Assembly (NCBI GenBank): GCA_024743115.1
Contig: JANSXC010000011.1
Span: 142,671-206,670 of the forward strand
DNA: 64,000 nt
Source of the DNA: a bacterium
GTDB taxonomy: Bacteria > Planctomycetota > UBA1135 > UBA2386
Direction: 5' to 3'
Shown: positions 25,891 to 35,536 of the stretch, piece by piece
How positions within the stretch are numbered: the stretch's first letter is position 1
Layout of the letters: every line of letters begins with the position of its first letter
Notes under the pieces: generated by a model
The model's input: only the letters and a program-made list of their open reading frames with translations
Told to the model about the DNA's origin: nothing
The model's database searches: none
Made by a program: the position numbers and the translations under genes

Positions 25891-27180
25891 CTACCCGTCG
25901 CGGTTCTCGCGTGTCGGTGGTTCGGCGGGCGGCAGCAACACCCAATCGTTGCGCAGGAAGTGATCGCGCACCCACCGATCGGCCACGTACCACTCGTAGC
26001 GCAGGGCTTTGTGCAGCGGTCGAAGGTCGACGATGGTCCAGCTTTTCGCGTCGGCGAGTTCACGTATCACCCGATTGCGATCACTCTGCTCGAGATCGTC
26101 AACGACGTTCTCGCCGTCCTGCTCGAAGCGCGCCATGCAGTCGATGTGCAGCGACCGCACGCCGTGCAGTTCACACAGTTCCGCGAGCGTGTTGCCGAGC
26201 TCGTAGTTCATCAGCGGGCTCAAGCCGCGCCCCGTGTGTACGCCACCCATCTTCACGAACAGTCGATCGCGGCCCCACCGAAACGCCGTGCGCTCGAGTC
26301 CGCGCTGCAGGCACCGCTTCATGTTCCGGATGCGACGCCGGTTCGAGCGCCACCAATCACCGATCCCGTAGAGCCGGTAGATCTCGAGCGACTCGCGCAC
26401 GTCGGCGGCGACGGCTCGCGCACCCGGACCGCAGTCATCGAGCGCCTCGAGATACTCTGACAACGTCGCACTCGCGGGCATCGTCGCCGTCGCGCGCTGC
26501 GATCGATCGTCGTCACCGCGCTCGACCTCGCTCGCCATGAGTGCATCGAGCTCGGCAACGGTGGCGTCGAGCCGAGCCCGCAGGCGATCACGGTTCGCCG
26601 CGGGCAACTGCGCGTGCGCCTGGGTCAACACCGGGCCGAGGCCGTAGATGAACTCTTGATCGAGCCCGATCAGCTGCCAATCGCGCTCGGCCGCGACGCG
26701 GAGGAACGTGGCATCGCTCTCATTGATGAAGAACGGAATTGCGGACCGCGTGTAGTCCGGGGTGGGCCGACACCATTTCGTGTTCAACTCGCGCAGCGAC
26801 TGCGCCACCGTCCCGGGCTGCTCACAGAAGCCACTGAGGATCTCTGCTGCCGTCGGCCCGACCTCGAGCCCGAAACGGCGACAACCCGCCGCATGCAGGA
26901 CCGGGATGACCATCCGCGTGAACTCCGAGAGGCGCTTACTGCCGTGATACTCACCGAGTAGGACGACATGATGGGTCGCCAGTTCGCGCCTCACGAAGTC
27001 GGCACCCTTACCGGCGAGCCCGCCCGCCGTGATATCGAAACGGTGCGCGTGCGACCGCAGCACCTCGCTGGTCAACGCAGGCTTCGCCTGCTTGCCCTGC
27101 GCCGAAGCGCTCGCCACGGCGGGTAGTCCGCAGACCGCCACCAGAACGGTAGCCATCACCGGCCGCTTCGCAGTCGTCAC
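25891..27180 (-). CDS. exported EreA/ChaN-like protein, function uncertain
   Basis: A 429-residue protein starting at GTG 27180, which overlaps the upstream stop in a GTGA arrangement. An N-terminal hydrophobic stretch (VMATVLVAVCGLPAVASASA) suggests export. The motif VVLLGEYHGSKRLSEF, followed by RFGLEVGPTAAE and later VKMGGVHTGRG, is typical of the loosely related erythromycin-esterase/ChaN/TraB-type fold with Glu and His at the active site. The actual reaction is unknown and resistance should not be assumed. It forms an operon with the upstream membrane protein. Confidence 0.6.
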   Translation of the reverse strand: MTTAKRPVMATVLVAVCGLPAVASASAQGKQAKPALTSEVLRSHAHRFDITAGGLAGKGADFVRRELATHHVVLLGEYHGSKRLSEFTRMVIPVLHAAGCRRFGLEVGPTAAEILSGFCEQPGTVAQSLRELNTKWCRPTPDYTRSAIPFFINESDATFLRVAAERDWQLIGLDQEFIYGLGPVLTQAHAQLPAANRDRLRARLDATVAELDALMASEVERGDDDRSQRATATMPASATLSEYLEALDDCGPGARAVAADVRESLEIYRLYGIGDWWRSNRRRIRNMKRCLQRGLERTAFRWGRDRLFVKMGGVHTGRGLSPLMNYELGNTLAELCELHGVRSLHIDCMARFEQDGENVVDDLEQSDRNRVIRELADAKSWTIVDLRPLHKALRYEWYVADRWVRDHFLRNDWVLLPPAEPPTRENRDG

Positions 27181-27884
27181 TTCGCTTCCTCCGTTTCGCC
27201 GAGAATCATGATCTTCTGCCAGATCTTGCGCGAGAGCGAGGTCGTCAGATCCTCGACCTCGTCAATCGCGGCGAGCGCGACGCTATCCGGGAATCGTTGG
27301 CCATAGAGCGCGGCAAGTTTCCCCATCAGCGCGAGCATCTCGGAGCAGTAGTCGAGGTATCGACTCAGCTCGAACCGCGAGAGGCCACGCTCCGGCGAAG
27401 ACCGCGTCTTGCCACCGCCGCGCAGCAGCCGATCGGGATCCTTGGTGAGCTGGTGCATGTCGACGATGTGCGCCATCGAGCGCACCTCGTGCAACGCCTC
27501 CAGGCAACGCCGCCGCCGACTGCGCTGTTCGAGCGACAGCGCGAACACGGCACCCGCACCGAGGAAGAACGCCATCGACAACGCGGTCTCGAGCGTCGCA
27601 ACGATTTCACTGATCGCCCAGCTGCCGAACCCCGTTTCCGGCCTGGCCGACCAGAACAACAGGACCAGCGCGATCAAAGCAACCGCGATCAGGGCCATCG
27701 AGGCAACACGTGGCCCGAGCGCCGGCCGACCGATCGCGGCGCTGCGCTCGGCATGCGAACGCGCCAGCTCGACAAGATCGTCGGCCACGCGGCCGAGGTT
27801 CGCGTCGGGGAACCGTTCCCGGATCCGGCCCCGCAACCGTTCGACCGTCGTGATGATCTTCGCGGCATCGAGTTCACGAAACAT
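27177..27884 (-). CDS. conserved two-helix membrane protein
   Basis: A 235-residue protein. The ATG at 27884 is favoured because a TACGCT hexamer sits 6 bases before it, the leaderless arrangement seen elsewhere here. The N-terminal ~55 residues are soluble and helical (RFPDANLGRVADDLVELA), two hydrophobic segments follow (VASMALIAVALIALVLLFW and LETALSMAFFLGAGAVFAL), and the C-terminal ~110 residues are helical and cytoplasmic by the positive-inside rule. Function unknown. Its stop overlaps the GTG of the next gene by 3 bases. Confidence 0.7.
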   Translation of the reverse strand: MFRELDAAKIITTVERLRGRIRERFPDANLGRVADDLVELARSHAERSAAIGRPALGPRVASMALIAVALIALVLLFWSARPETGFGSWAISEIVATLETALSMAFFLGAGAVFALSLEQRSRRRRCLEALHEVRSMAHIVDMHQLTKDPDRLLRGGGKTRSSPERGLSRFELSRYLDYCSEMLALMGKLAALYGQRFPDSVALAAIDEVEDLTTSLSRKIWQKIMILGETEEAK

Positions 27885-27890
27885 GCCGCG

Positions 27891-27896
27891 AGCGTA
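27891..27896 (-). promoter_or_regulatory. probable -10 element (TACGCT), leaderless
   Basis: TACGCT on the minus strand ends exactly 6 bases before the ATG at 27884. No strong -35 is seen; the call rests on the recurrent spacing. Confidence 0.35.
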
Positions 27897-27964
27897 GCGC
27901 TGCGTTCGTATCATCCCAGGCGAAGGCTCGATCCACGCCGACCGCCTGGTCTTCCAACGCGCTC

Positions 27965-30532
27965 ATGAAACGCGACCGCACGCTGCTGCTCTGCGCCCTC
28001 ATACTGCTCGCCGCCGGCGGGCTCTGGCTCGCGTTCGGTGGGCTGGAGACACCGACGCCACTGACCGACGACCGGACAGGCGGCGAGCCGGCGGCAGCCG
28101 ACGCCGCGGACTCGAGGGTCCAACCGAAAGACGCGCCGTCGTCGCCTGTCGCGGTGCGCGAAGAGCTGCCCGCCACCCCCCCCACGATGGCCGGCCCCGA
28201 CTCGCTGATGCTGCGCGGTCGCTGCATCGACGACCTGACCCGCGACCCACTGCCGAACGTCCAGGTCACGCTCTACATCGATCGTGGCCTTGAAGGCGCC
28301 GACCAAGGCAACGGCAGCGGCAACCCTTCCTCCGAGCTGCCCGACGAACCACCCGTCGCCACGCTCACGACCGCAGCCGATGGCCGATTCGAGTTCGCGC
28401 AGGCGTTCGATGCCTGGCAGGACACGCTCATCATCCACATCGCAGCCCGCGGCTTCGTCACGCGGATGGGGCGCTGGTCCCGACCGACGCCAGGGGATTC
28501 GATCGACGTCGGTGACGTTCCGCTGCGACACTCGATCGCGGTCCAGGGACGAGTCGTCGACCGGGAAAACGCGCCCGTGGCAGATGTCGCGGTGATGTTC
28601 GTCTACCTCGAGCTCGAAGGCGGACACGAACTCAAGGCCGAGCACTTCCTGCGCGCAACAAGTGATGCCGAGGGCCGTTTCACCTTCACGAACCCCGCGT
28701 TCCCCGGCGAATGGTGGATCGGTGCCGAACTCACCGGCCCCCTCGTCGAGCCGCGATCGGTCAAGCTCGGGCCGGAACTCACCGACTACGAGCTACGAGT
28801 TGTCGTCGAGCGACCTGATCCGCGGTTCGACATCGAAGGCACGGTCGTCGACTGGCAGAACCGGCCACTTGCCGGCGCCCGGCTCAGCGTCAGCGGCGAA
28901 GGCTTCATCGGCCGCGGCCGCAGCGGCGCCGACGGGCGCTTCACGATCCGGCGCGCCGGGCCGATCCCCGACAACGGCAAGCCCGGCACCCGGCTGAGCT
29001 GCTCGTTGCCCGGCGGCTTGCATCATCGCGTGCGCCCGACCGGCGAGGATCGGATACCGTGGGGCGCGGACGGGGTCGAGGTGGTGATGCGTCGACTCGC
29101 GCAACGCAACGTGCGCGTCATCGATGGCGCTGGCCAGCCGGTCGAGAGCTACGCGCTCTTTGTCTTGCGCGGTAAGGAACGACGACAGGTCTACCGCAGC
29201 CTGCTACGCCGCGGGCGCCATCCCGACGGCCGGTGCAGTCTCGACGGCCTGCACGGAGGCCCCCACGTGCTGCTCGTCGCGCCGCGCGATCCAGCCCTCG
29301 CGACCACCGGTCTCGTGCCCTTCGAAGTCGACCTCGACGCTCCCGCTACGGAGATCACCGTCGAACTCGGGGCGCCCGTTCCAACGACCGTGCACGTCGC
29401 CACGGTGGCCGGCACGGCGCTCGCGGACAGTCAGATCGAGCTGCTCCTCGATCTCGGCGCGAAGTCTGCGACACCGACTTCCCGGGCCGTACCGCTCGCG
29501 GACGCCGATCGCAGCCTCCGATCGGCAGAACACGTGATCGTCGCGAGTGCGACGACCGATTCCGACGGCAACGCGCATTTCGCCGCGCCGCCGGGTCGCT
29601 GGACCGTGCGTGCATCGAGCGAGCAGCATCTCACCGTCGTGAAGCCGCTCGTCGTACGAGCACCCGCAGCATCGCTGCACCTGACGGTGGCGGCGGCCGC
29701 CAGCATTCGCGGTCGACTGACACCGCCCACGGCACTGGCAACGTTCCGCGAGCTCGCGAAGGACGGGGAGGAGCCGCTCGCCGTAATCGTGACGCCGGAC
29801 GGCGGCGAACCGCGACCACCGGCGCTCGTCGACGACACCGGCAGCTTTCGCATCGGTGGCCTGGCGGCCGGCAGCTACACGGTGGCTTTTCGCCACTGGC
29901 TACGCACGAGCGAGGCGCAGGCGCGCAGCGTCACGCAGCCGGCGACCACCGCCGAACTCGGACCCGGTGAGGCGCGCGAGCTGACGATCGATCTCTCGAC
30001 CATGCTGCCGGGCACGGTGCATGGGCGTGTCGTCGCGGGCGGCGAACCACTGCGCGACGTGCATTGCTTCCTCCGACCGCGTGGATCCCGATTGATGGGC
30101 CAGCGAGTCGGCACCGACGTGAACGGCCATTACTCGGGACTCGTGCCACCAGCCGACTACGGGTTCTCGATCACCTATCCGGCGCAGCCGGGCCCGGGGT
30201 GGGTCGTCATCCGACTCCCCGACGAGTGGACGCTGCGGCCCGGAGAAACCCGAGAGCAGAACTTCGACCTGCCGCTGCGTCGCGTGAGGGTGCGAATCAC
30301 GGACGGGGCAGACCTGCCAGTCGCCGATCTGCAGGTCCGGGTCGTGGCCAAAGGCTACTTCCAGCCCGGCGGACTGACGACGAACGCGAGTGGGCTGGTC
30401 GAGATCTTTCCCGCACCACTCGAGGCGTTTCGACTGCGCGCCGAGATCAATGGCGAGAAGGTCGAGCTCGGCCCGGTCGATCTGCCGGCCGGCATCACGA
30501 CCGGCGAAGTCACCGTGAAGGTACCGGATTAA
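27965..30532 (+). CDS. membrane-anchored protein with carboxypeptidase-regulatory-like domains
   Basis: An 855-residue protein with an N-terminal membrane anchor or signal (MKRDRTLLLCALILLAAGGL), a low-complexity linker to about residue 75, then at least six carboxypeptidase-regulatory-like beta-sandwich units recognisable by ADGRFEF, DAEGRFTF, ADGRFTI and TGSFRIGGLAAGSYTV. No catalytic peptidase domain is present. These domains are usually structural or adhesive in planctomycete surface proteins. It is the same class as the gene ending at 59548 and as the surface part of the sigma fusion at 38450-41497. Divergent from the membrane protein gene upstream. Confidence 0.75.
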   Translation: MKRDRTLLLCALILLAAGGLWLAFGGLETPTPLTDDRTGGEPAAADAADSRVQPKDAPSSPVAVREELPATPPTMAGPDSLMLRGRCIDDLTRDPLPNVQVTLYIDRGLEGADQGNGSGNPSSELPDEPPVATLTTAADGRFEFAQAFDAWQDTLIIHIAARGFVTRMGRWSRPTPGDSIDVGDVPLRHSIAVQGRVVDRENAPVADVAVMFVYLELEGGHELKAEHFLRATSDAEGRFTFTNPAFPGEWWIGAELTGPLVEPRSVKLGPELTDYELRVVVERPDPRFDIEGTVVDWQNRPLAGARLSVSGEGFIGRGRSGADGRFTIRRAGPIPDNGKPGTRLSCSLPGGLHHRVRPTGEDRIPWGADGVEVVMRRLAQRNVRVIDGAGQPVESYALFVLRGKERRQVYRSLLRRGRHPDGRCSLDGLHGGPHVLLVAPRDPALATTGLVPFEVDLDAPATEITVELGAPVPTTVHVATVAGTALADSQIELLLDLGAKSATPTSRAVPLADADRSLRSAEHVIVASATTDSDGNAHFAAPPGRWTVRASSEQHLTVVKPLVVRAPAASLHLTVAAAASIRGRLTPPTALATFRELAKDGEEPLAVIVTPDGGEPRPPALVDDTGSFRIGGLAAGSYTVAFRHWLRTSEAQARSVTQPATTAELGPGEARELTIDLSTMLPGTVHGRVVAGGEPLRDVHCFLRPRGSRLMGQRVGTDVNGHYSGLVPPADYGFSITYPAQPGPGWVVIRLPDEWTLRPGETREQNFDLPLRRVRVRITDGADLPVADLQVRVVAKGYFQPGGLTTNASGLVEIFPAPLEAFRLRAEINGEKVELGPVDLPAGITTGEVTVKVPD

Positions 30533-30603
30533 TCGTCGCTGTGGGCGCCGCCGAACCGGCGCGTTGCCACAGCGGTTGGTCGCCATGGCAGGGACGTCGC
30601 AGC

Positions 30604-31320
30604 TCAGCGCTTGTTGCGCACGAGATCGCGCAGTTCGCGCAGCAGCTTCTCCAGCCTGGCAACGCGTTTCTCGAGCTTTGCGACCCGCTGCTCGACATCC
30701 GGCTTCGCGCCGGCCTTGGGCTTGTCGCTCTCGACGACGAGCTTCATCGCCGCCGCGACCTCGAACCGGAGGCCGCGAACCACGATCCGATCAGCGCCCG
30801 CGGCACCCACCGTCAGACGGGGACCATGGGCCGCGGCGATCATCGGCCGCAACAGGTTGACCGTGACCGTCGCACTCTGATGCTGCAACTCGTAGAACGC
30901 GACAACCGGCAGTCGACCGTGAGGCCTGGCAATCAGATCCGCCACCTCGACCGGCGTCGCCGCCGCGAGCACCTCGCGCGAACGCGGTCCACGCAGCGAC
31001 ACGACCTCGTAGACGCCCTTCTCGGGATCGATTGGCAACATCGCCAGAGAATGTGGGTAGAGCACGTTGGCAAGAGTTGCGACCGCATCGTCGCGCTTGA
31101 TGGCGAGCGGCGCCACGAGCTCGATCGGCCCGAACCCGGATGCAACCGTCCGATCTGCGCAGATGAGGTTTTGCCCAGAGAACTTCCCGATCATCTGAAG
31201 CAGCGCCTTCACCTCGAACTTGCCGGGTGGAATCGTGAGCTGCTCGGGCCGCTCCTGCGCGAGGGCGAGCGGTACAACGGTCAACGCGACGACGACAGCG
31301 GCGATGCGTGGCTGGTTCAT
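30604..31320 (-). CDS. exported protein with secretin-N0-like domain and C-terminal coiled coil
   Basis: A 238-residue protein. The start at 31320 gives a signal peptide (MNQPRIAAVVVALTVVPLAL, AQE). Residues ~28-110 resemble the N0/STN domain of secretins and TonB-type proteins (FEVKALLQMIGKFSGQNLIC), followed by an N1-like segment (VAFYELQHQSATVTVNLLRP). The end is a heptad-rich coiled coil (VAKLEKRVARLEKLLRELRD). The pore-forming secretin domain is absent. It could be a periplasmic accessory of a type II/IV-like apparatus, or an unrelated use of the fold. Confidence 0.6.
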   Translation of the reverse strand: MNQPRIAAVVVALTVVPLALAQERPEQLTIPPGKFEVKALLQMIGKFSGQNLICADRTVASGFGPIELVAPLAIKRDDAVATLANVLYPHSLAMLPIDPEKGVYEVVSLRGPRSREVLAAATPVEVADLIARPHGRLPVVAFYELQHQSATVTVNLLRPMIAAAHGPRLTVGAAGADRIVVRGLRFEVAAAMKLVVESDKPKAGAKPDVEQRVAKLEKRVARLEKLLRELRDLVRNKR

Positions 31321-31439
31321 GACGGCTTGCTGGGTTCGAGGGATCGCACCCAGACTCTCCGCGTCATGGCCCGATCCGTCAACGAGCCCAGGGTAATCCC
31401 GAATCGAGGCGAAGTTCAGGGACGGCACCGCTGCGCGCC

Positions 31440-31445
31440 GATAGG
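31440..31445 (+). promoter_or_regulatory. probable -10 element (GATAGG), leaderless
   Basis: GATAGG ends 6 bases before the ATG at 31452, leaving no room for a ribosome binding site. Weak match to TATAAT; supported mainly by the same spacing at other genes. Confidence 0.3.
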
Positions 31446-31451
31446 CCCCGA

Positions 31452-33416
31452 ATGCGCCCTGTCACGCCGACGACTCGATCTTCGCTGCATCCCACCCTGC
31501 TCACCGTGACGCTGGCGCTCGCCGCCTGTTCGGGCGGTGGTGGCGGCGGCGTCGCGGGCGCCGGCGACTTTCAGACCTCCTCGACGGGACTCGAGGGTGG
31601 CGAAATCGTCAGCCTCGGCGGCGAGGACGGCGTAACGGTCTACGCGGGCACGGCAGCGCGCGGCGTCTTCCGCAGTACGAACGGTGGCGGCGCCTGGACC
31701 GCCGCGAGCGATGGCCTGCCTGACGCGGTGATCGATCCGCTCGGCGGCCTCGCCCGTGTCATGGCGGTCGCGGTGCATCCGACGACGACCACCACGCTGT
31801 ATGTCGGCCTGCTGCGCGGGGGCGTCTTCCGCAGCGTCGACGGCGGCGAGAGTTGGACGGAGGCCACCTCCGGACTCACCGACCTCGACGTCCGCGCACT
31901 CGTGCTCGACCGCTCGACGCCCGCGACACTCTACGCGGGCACACTCGGCCGCGGCGTCTTCCGAACGACCGACGGCGGTGGTACGTGGATGCGCGTCGCG
32001 TCCGGACTCACGAACCAGAACGTCTACGCGCTCGCGATCGCCGAGTCGAATCCGGCGACGCTCTACGCGGGCACTCCCGACGGCGTGTTCGTCTCGACCA
32101 ACAGCGGCACGTCCTGGAGCGCAACCGGCACCGGACCGACCGACGTCGAGGCGCTCGCGGTCGACCGTTTCGACCCGACGACTGCGTATGCCGGCACGAA
32201 CACCGGCGGCATCTGGAAGACGACGAGTACGGGTACGACCTGGAGCAGTTCGAGCACGGGCGTGCCGAGCACGCACGGTGTACAGGCGCTGCGCATCGAT
32301 CCGATCACGACCTCGACGATCTACGTCACGCTCGACGGCGGCGGCATCTACCGGTCGACGGACAGTGCCGGTAACTGGAGCGCCGTCGTCACGGATCTGC
32401 ACTTCGACGACGTCGAGGCGATGGTCATCAGCCGCGCCGATCCGACCAAGCTCGTCGTCGGCACGGACGGCGGTGGCGTTTTCGTCTCCGGCAACGGCGC
32501 CACGAGCTGGGTGACGAGCTGCGACGGCCTGGTCGGCGGCTCGGTTCGCGCGCTGGCGATCGATCCGGCAGTGGCGACGACGATCTGGGCGGCGACCCGC
32601 AACGGCCCGTTCGTGAGCACCGACAACGGCCAGAACTGGACCCTGCGCGTCACTGGCATCTCGGACTTCGAACTGTCGTCCATCGCCGTCGCGACCAACT
32701 CGTCGACGGTCTGGATCGGGACGCTCGGCGGCGGGGTCTACCAGTCACTCGATTCGGGCGCCACTTGGACGGCGCGCAACACCGGCCTCACGGACCTCGA
32801 CGTCCGCGCGATCGCGATCGATCCGACGAACTCGTCAACGGTCTATGCTGGCACCGACGGCGGCGGCATGTTCGTCAGCGTCGACGGCGGCGCGAATTGG
32901 GCGGCGAACAACTCCGGGCTCGTGAATCAGGTGGTCTACGGCCTCGCGATCCACCCGACGGCTACCGCGACGGTCTACGCGGCGACGCGCGGCGGCGTAT
33001 TCAAGACGACGACCGGCGGCACGAGCTGGACCGGGGTCAACAACGGCCTGAACGACACCGCGCTCAATTGCATCGCGATCGACCCGTCGAACCCGGACAC
33101 GCTCTACGTCGGCACGGTCAACGACAGCGTCTACCGCTCGACCGATGCCGGTGATTCGTGGCGCCGGCGCAACAGCGGCATGAACGCGGACACGATCGTG
33201 TCGATCGCCGTGTCGCCGTCGAACCCGGCCGTGGTCTACGCAGTGAGCCCGGGCGACGCGGACGACGCGCGCTTCCCGGGGGTGTACGTGAGCGAGAACG
33301 GCGGCGACAACTGGACCCTGTTCAACAATGGTCTCGCGCCCGTCGAATCATGGGCCGTGATGCTGTCGGCCACGACGGCTTTCGTGGGCACCACCGGCGG
33401 CGCGTTCGTCCGCTGA
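31452..33416 (+). CDS. BNR/Asp-box beta-propeller lipoprotein
   Basis: A 654-residue lipoprotein (LALAACSGG, lipid-modified Cys26) followed by a Gly-rich linker. The rest is about twelve Asp-box/BNR repeats of ~45 residues, typified by GVFRSTNGGGAWT, GVFRSVDGGESWT and MFVSVDGGANWA, with ALAIDP and TLYAGT between them. This is the sortilin/VPS10-type or sialidase-like propeller, without visible sialidase catalytic residues. Probably surface-exposed binding; ligand unknown. Ends 45 bases from the convergent ECF sigma gene. Confidence 0.82.
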   Translation: MRPVTPTTRSSLHPTLLTVTLALAACSGGGGGGVAGAGDFQTSSTGLEGGEIVSLGGEDGVTVYAGTAARGVFRSTNGGGAWTAASDGLPDAVIDPLGGLARVMAVAVHPTTTTTLYVGLLRGGVFRSVDGGESWTEATSGLTDLDVRALVLDRSTPATLYAGTLGRGVFRTTDGGGTWMRVASGLTNQNVYALAIAESNPATLYAGTPDGVFVSTNSGTSWSATGTGPTDVEALAVDRFDPTTAYAGTNTGGIWKTTSTGTTWSSSSTGVPSTHGVQALRIDPITTSTIYVTLDGGGIYRSTDSAGNWSAVVTDLHFDDVEAMVISRADPTKLVVGTDGGGVFVSGNGATSWVTSCDGLVGGSVRALAIDPAVATTIWAATRNGPFVSTDNGQNWTLRVTGISDFELSSIAVATNSSTVWIGTLGGGVYQSLDSGATWTARNTGLTDLDVRAIAIDPTNSSTVYAGTDGGGMFVSVDGGANWAANNSGLVNQVVYGLAIHPTATATVYAATRGGVFKTTTGGTSWTGVNNGLNDTALNCIAIDPSNPDTLYVGTVNDSVYRSTDAGDSWRRRNSGMNADTIVSIAVSPSNPAVVYAVSPGDADDARFPGVYVSENGGDNWTLFNNGLAPVESWAVMLSATTAFVGTTGGAFVR

Positions 33417-33461
33417 GATCCCGGCGCCGCTGAGTCTCGGCGTCGCGGACCGCTCGAACAC

Positions 33462-34097
33462 TCAGTTCTCGGAGCGATCGCGGCTGAGCTTGTCGAGCTT
33501 GACCGTGAGGGCCGCGCGCGCGCGTGACAGCAGCATCCGCGTGGCCTGCTCGGTGCGCCCCAGATCGTCTGCCACTTCCGTGACCGGGCGCGCGGCCAAC
33601 ACGATCTGCTCGATCACGACCCGGTGGTCGTCGCGCATCTCGTCGAGCGCGCGGAACACCATCTGGACGTCCTCGGCCTTCTGCAGGTCCGACAGCGGCG
33701 ACGACACTGTCCGGAAGAACACGGCCGCGAGCGCGTTGAGCTCGCTCGTGCGGCTCGGGGGTTTGCGTTTCTTCGCCGTCAGGTGGCGATGCTGGCGACG
33801 GGCAGAATTCTCGATGATCGTGGTGACCCACGCGTAGAACTCGCTCTCCGTCGCCCCTTCGAACGCGCCGATCGATCGAACCACCTCCACGTAGGCGTCC
33901 TGCAGCACGTCGGAAACGCGGGTCCGCCCGCGCAGAACGTGCCCGACACGGCGCTCCGCATCCTGACGGAAACGGGCCTCGAGCAGGGAAAGCAGCTCAT
34001 CGAGCGCTTTTCGGTCGCCACTCCTGGCCGCGATCAGCCAGGTCTGGAACCGGTCGGATCCGGAGGACTCGGACATGTAGGGAGACGAGAAAGCCAT
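33462..34097 (-). CDS. ECF-type RNA polymerase sigma factor
   Basis: A 211-residue sigma factor; ATG 34076 (MSESSGSDRF) is an alternative start. Region 2 is DVLQDAYVEVVRSIGAFEG with FYAWVTTIIENSARRQHR; region 4 is VIEQIVLAARPVTEVADDLG followed by RTEQATRMLLSRARAAL. The linker between regions 2 and 4 is longer than usual, as in planctomycete-type ECFs. No anti-sigma gene is adjacent; the divergent neighbour encodes a secreted protein of unknown function. Its regulation may depend on a kinase. Confidence 0.85.
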   Translation of the reverse strand: MAFSSPYMSESSGSDRFQTWLIAARSGDRKALDELLSLLEARFRQDAERRVGHVLRGRTRVSDVLQDAYVEVVRSIGAFEGATESEFYAWVTTIIENSARRQHRHLTAKKRKPPSRTSELNALAAVFFRTVSSPLSDLQKAEDVQMVFRALDEMRDDHRVVIEQIVLAARPVTEVADDLGRTEQATRMLLSRARAALTVKLDKLSRDRSEN

Positions 34098-34178
34098 ATC
34101 ACCGGACCGCCGGCAGGTTTTCGACGATCGCCCCGGTTTTCTTGAAGCCGAGCGTTATGGCGGCCGACCGACCGCACC

Positions 34179-34208
34179 TTGGGTACGTCGCGGATGCCCC
34201 GCTACACT
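34179..34208 (+). promoter_or_regulatory. possible sigma70-like promoter
   Basis: TTGGGT (34179-34184), an 18-base spacer and TACACT (34203-34208), 22 bases before the ATG at 34231. The -35 matches the consensus at three or four positions only. Confidence 0.3.
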
Positions 34209-34230
34209 GCTCTAGCCTGGACAACAACTC

Positions 34231-35433
34231 ATGACCCGCATGATCTGCCCTTCCTTTCGTGCTCTTATCACCGGCGCGCTGCTCGGTGCCCCTCTCGCCG
34301 CCCCACTCGCCGCACAGTGGCCTGAGGCCGACGCAATCCCCGAAGACATCACGGCCAACGAAACGCTTCACGAAGTCGTGAAGTTCAAGGTCAAGGGCTC
34401 GTCCCCGACAGCGACCAAGGATTGTGTGCTCGTGCCCTTCATCAGCGTGATGAACGTGCCGAAGTATTGGGAGATCTTCGCGCAGAGTGTGCTGCCGTCG
34501 GTCCGCTTTCACTCGGAATCGAACGCCAACAACGCGTGGACCAACCAATTGACTGGCGTGACCGCCAGCGCGCCGCACGACCCGAACCGGCCAGTCCGCA
34601 TGCCCCCGGCCGTCGCTCAGCGCGCGATCGACGAAATCATCTGGAACAGTATCGGCGGCTTCTCGCGCCCGATCGCAGGCCTGTCGCCGGCGTCGAACTG
34701 GCCGAACGACAACTGGCCTAGCACCGGCGGTAGCACGATGCTCTGGAGCAGCTACCGTTCGACCATCGGCACCGGCACGGAGTACTTCGATCGCGAAGGG
34801 TTCATCCGGCAGATCGTGGTCAACCAACATCACGCCACGACCGGCAACACGATCGAGCTCGAATCGACCGAGGTGAACACGATCGTAACGATGATCAAGG
34901 AGGACATCGCCGAGTTCGAACTGACGGTGGTCCTGATCGAGATCCAGGACGCCCCGCACGGGACCACTCCCGCCGATCTCAAGATCTCGCTGTCGTCGAC
35001 CGTCACCCTCGAACTGGCTCCCGAAGGCGAGATCGACGAGTTCTTCTTCCGCTACGATCCGAACGACTGGGAGAATCTCCAGGAGAACACCACGCCGTAC
35101 CCCTACATCTGGACCATCGTGCGCGGCATGTCGTACACGTTCGAGGGCGTGGGCTACCCGCTCGCGGGCCAGGTGCCCAAGTTCGCAATCACGAAACCCG
35201 GCGGCGGCTGGACGTTCCTCGACGTGACCTGGACGGTCTCACCGAATCTCAACGCGGCCTACACGGTGTTCGTCCCGAACGACCCGAACCTTTCGGCCTC
35301 CGGGACGGGCGGGCTGTTCGACATGGCCGGCCAAATTCCCATGCCAGTCGCGGCGCCGGGTCCGAACGGCACGACAGTGAGCAGCTTTCATGCTCTCGCG
35401 TACGTCGTCTCGCAGTACGTCCCGACGTTCTAG
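34231..35433 (+). CDS. secreted protein of unknown family
   Basis: A 400-residue protein with a signal peptide (MTRMICPSFRALITGALLGA, PLAAQ). I recognise no domain. The mature part is rich in beta-prone segments with many Trp, Asn and Thr residues (ASNWPNDNWPSTGGSTMLW) and ends without an anchor or the shared C-terminal domain. Several acidic runs (FFFRYDPNDWENLQENT) could bind metal. It begins near the divergent ECF sigma gene, which may control it. Confidence 0.65.
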   Translation: MTRMICPSFRALITGALLGAPLAAPLAAQWPEADAIPEDITANETLHEVVKFKVKGSSPTATKDCVLVPFISVMNVPKYWEIFAQSVLPSVRFHSESNANNAWTNQLTGVTASAPHDPNRPVRMPPAVAQRAIDEIIWNSIGGFSRPIAGLSPASNWPNDNWPSTGGSTMLWSSYRSTIGTGTEYFDREGFIRQIVVNQHHATTGNTIELESTEVNTIVTMIKEDIAEFELTVVLIEIQDAPHGTTPADLKISLSSTVTLELAPEGEIDEFFFRYDPNDWENLQENTTPYPYIWTIVRGMSYTFEGVGYPLAGQVPKFAITKPGGGWTFLDVTWTVSPNLNAAYTVFVPNDPNLSASGTGGLFDMAGQIPMPVAAPGPNGTTVSSFHALAYVVSQYVPTF

Positions 35434-35434
35434 A

Positions 35435-35473
35435 CCCGCCTTTCAGGCTGCCCTTTGAGGCCGCCAAGGCGGG
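35435..35473 (+). terminator. possible stem-loop after the secreted protein gene
   Basis: CCCGCCTT and AAGGCGGG form a perfect 8-bp inverted repeat separated by 23 bases, directly after the stop at 35433. No U-run follows, so intrinsic termination is uncertain. Confidence 0.3.
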
Positions 35474-35536
35474 CAAGGGGTCGTCGCCGAGGCCCACTTC
35501 CCCCGGCGGCAATACCCCGCAAGCTACGCACGGACC

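Noticed and set aside
25891..27180. Calling this gene an erythromycin esterase
   Set aside because: The LGE-x-HG motif is shared by several distant families and the rest of the protein does not support the specific resistance function.
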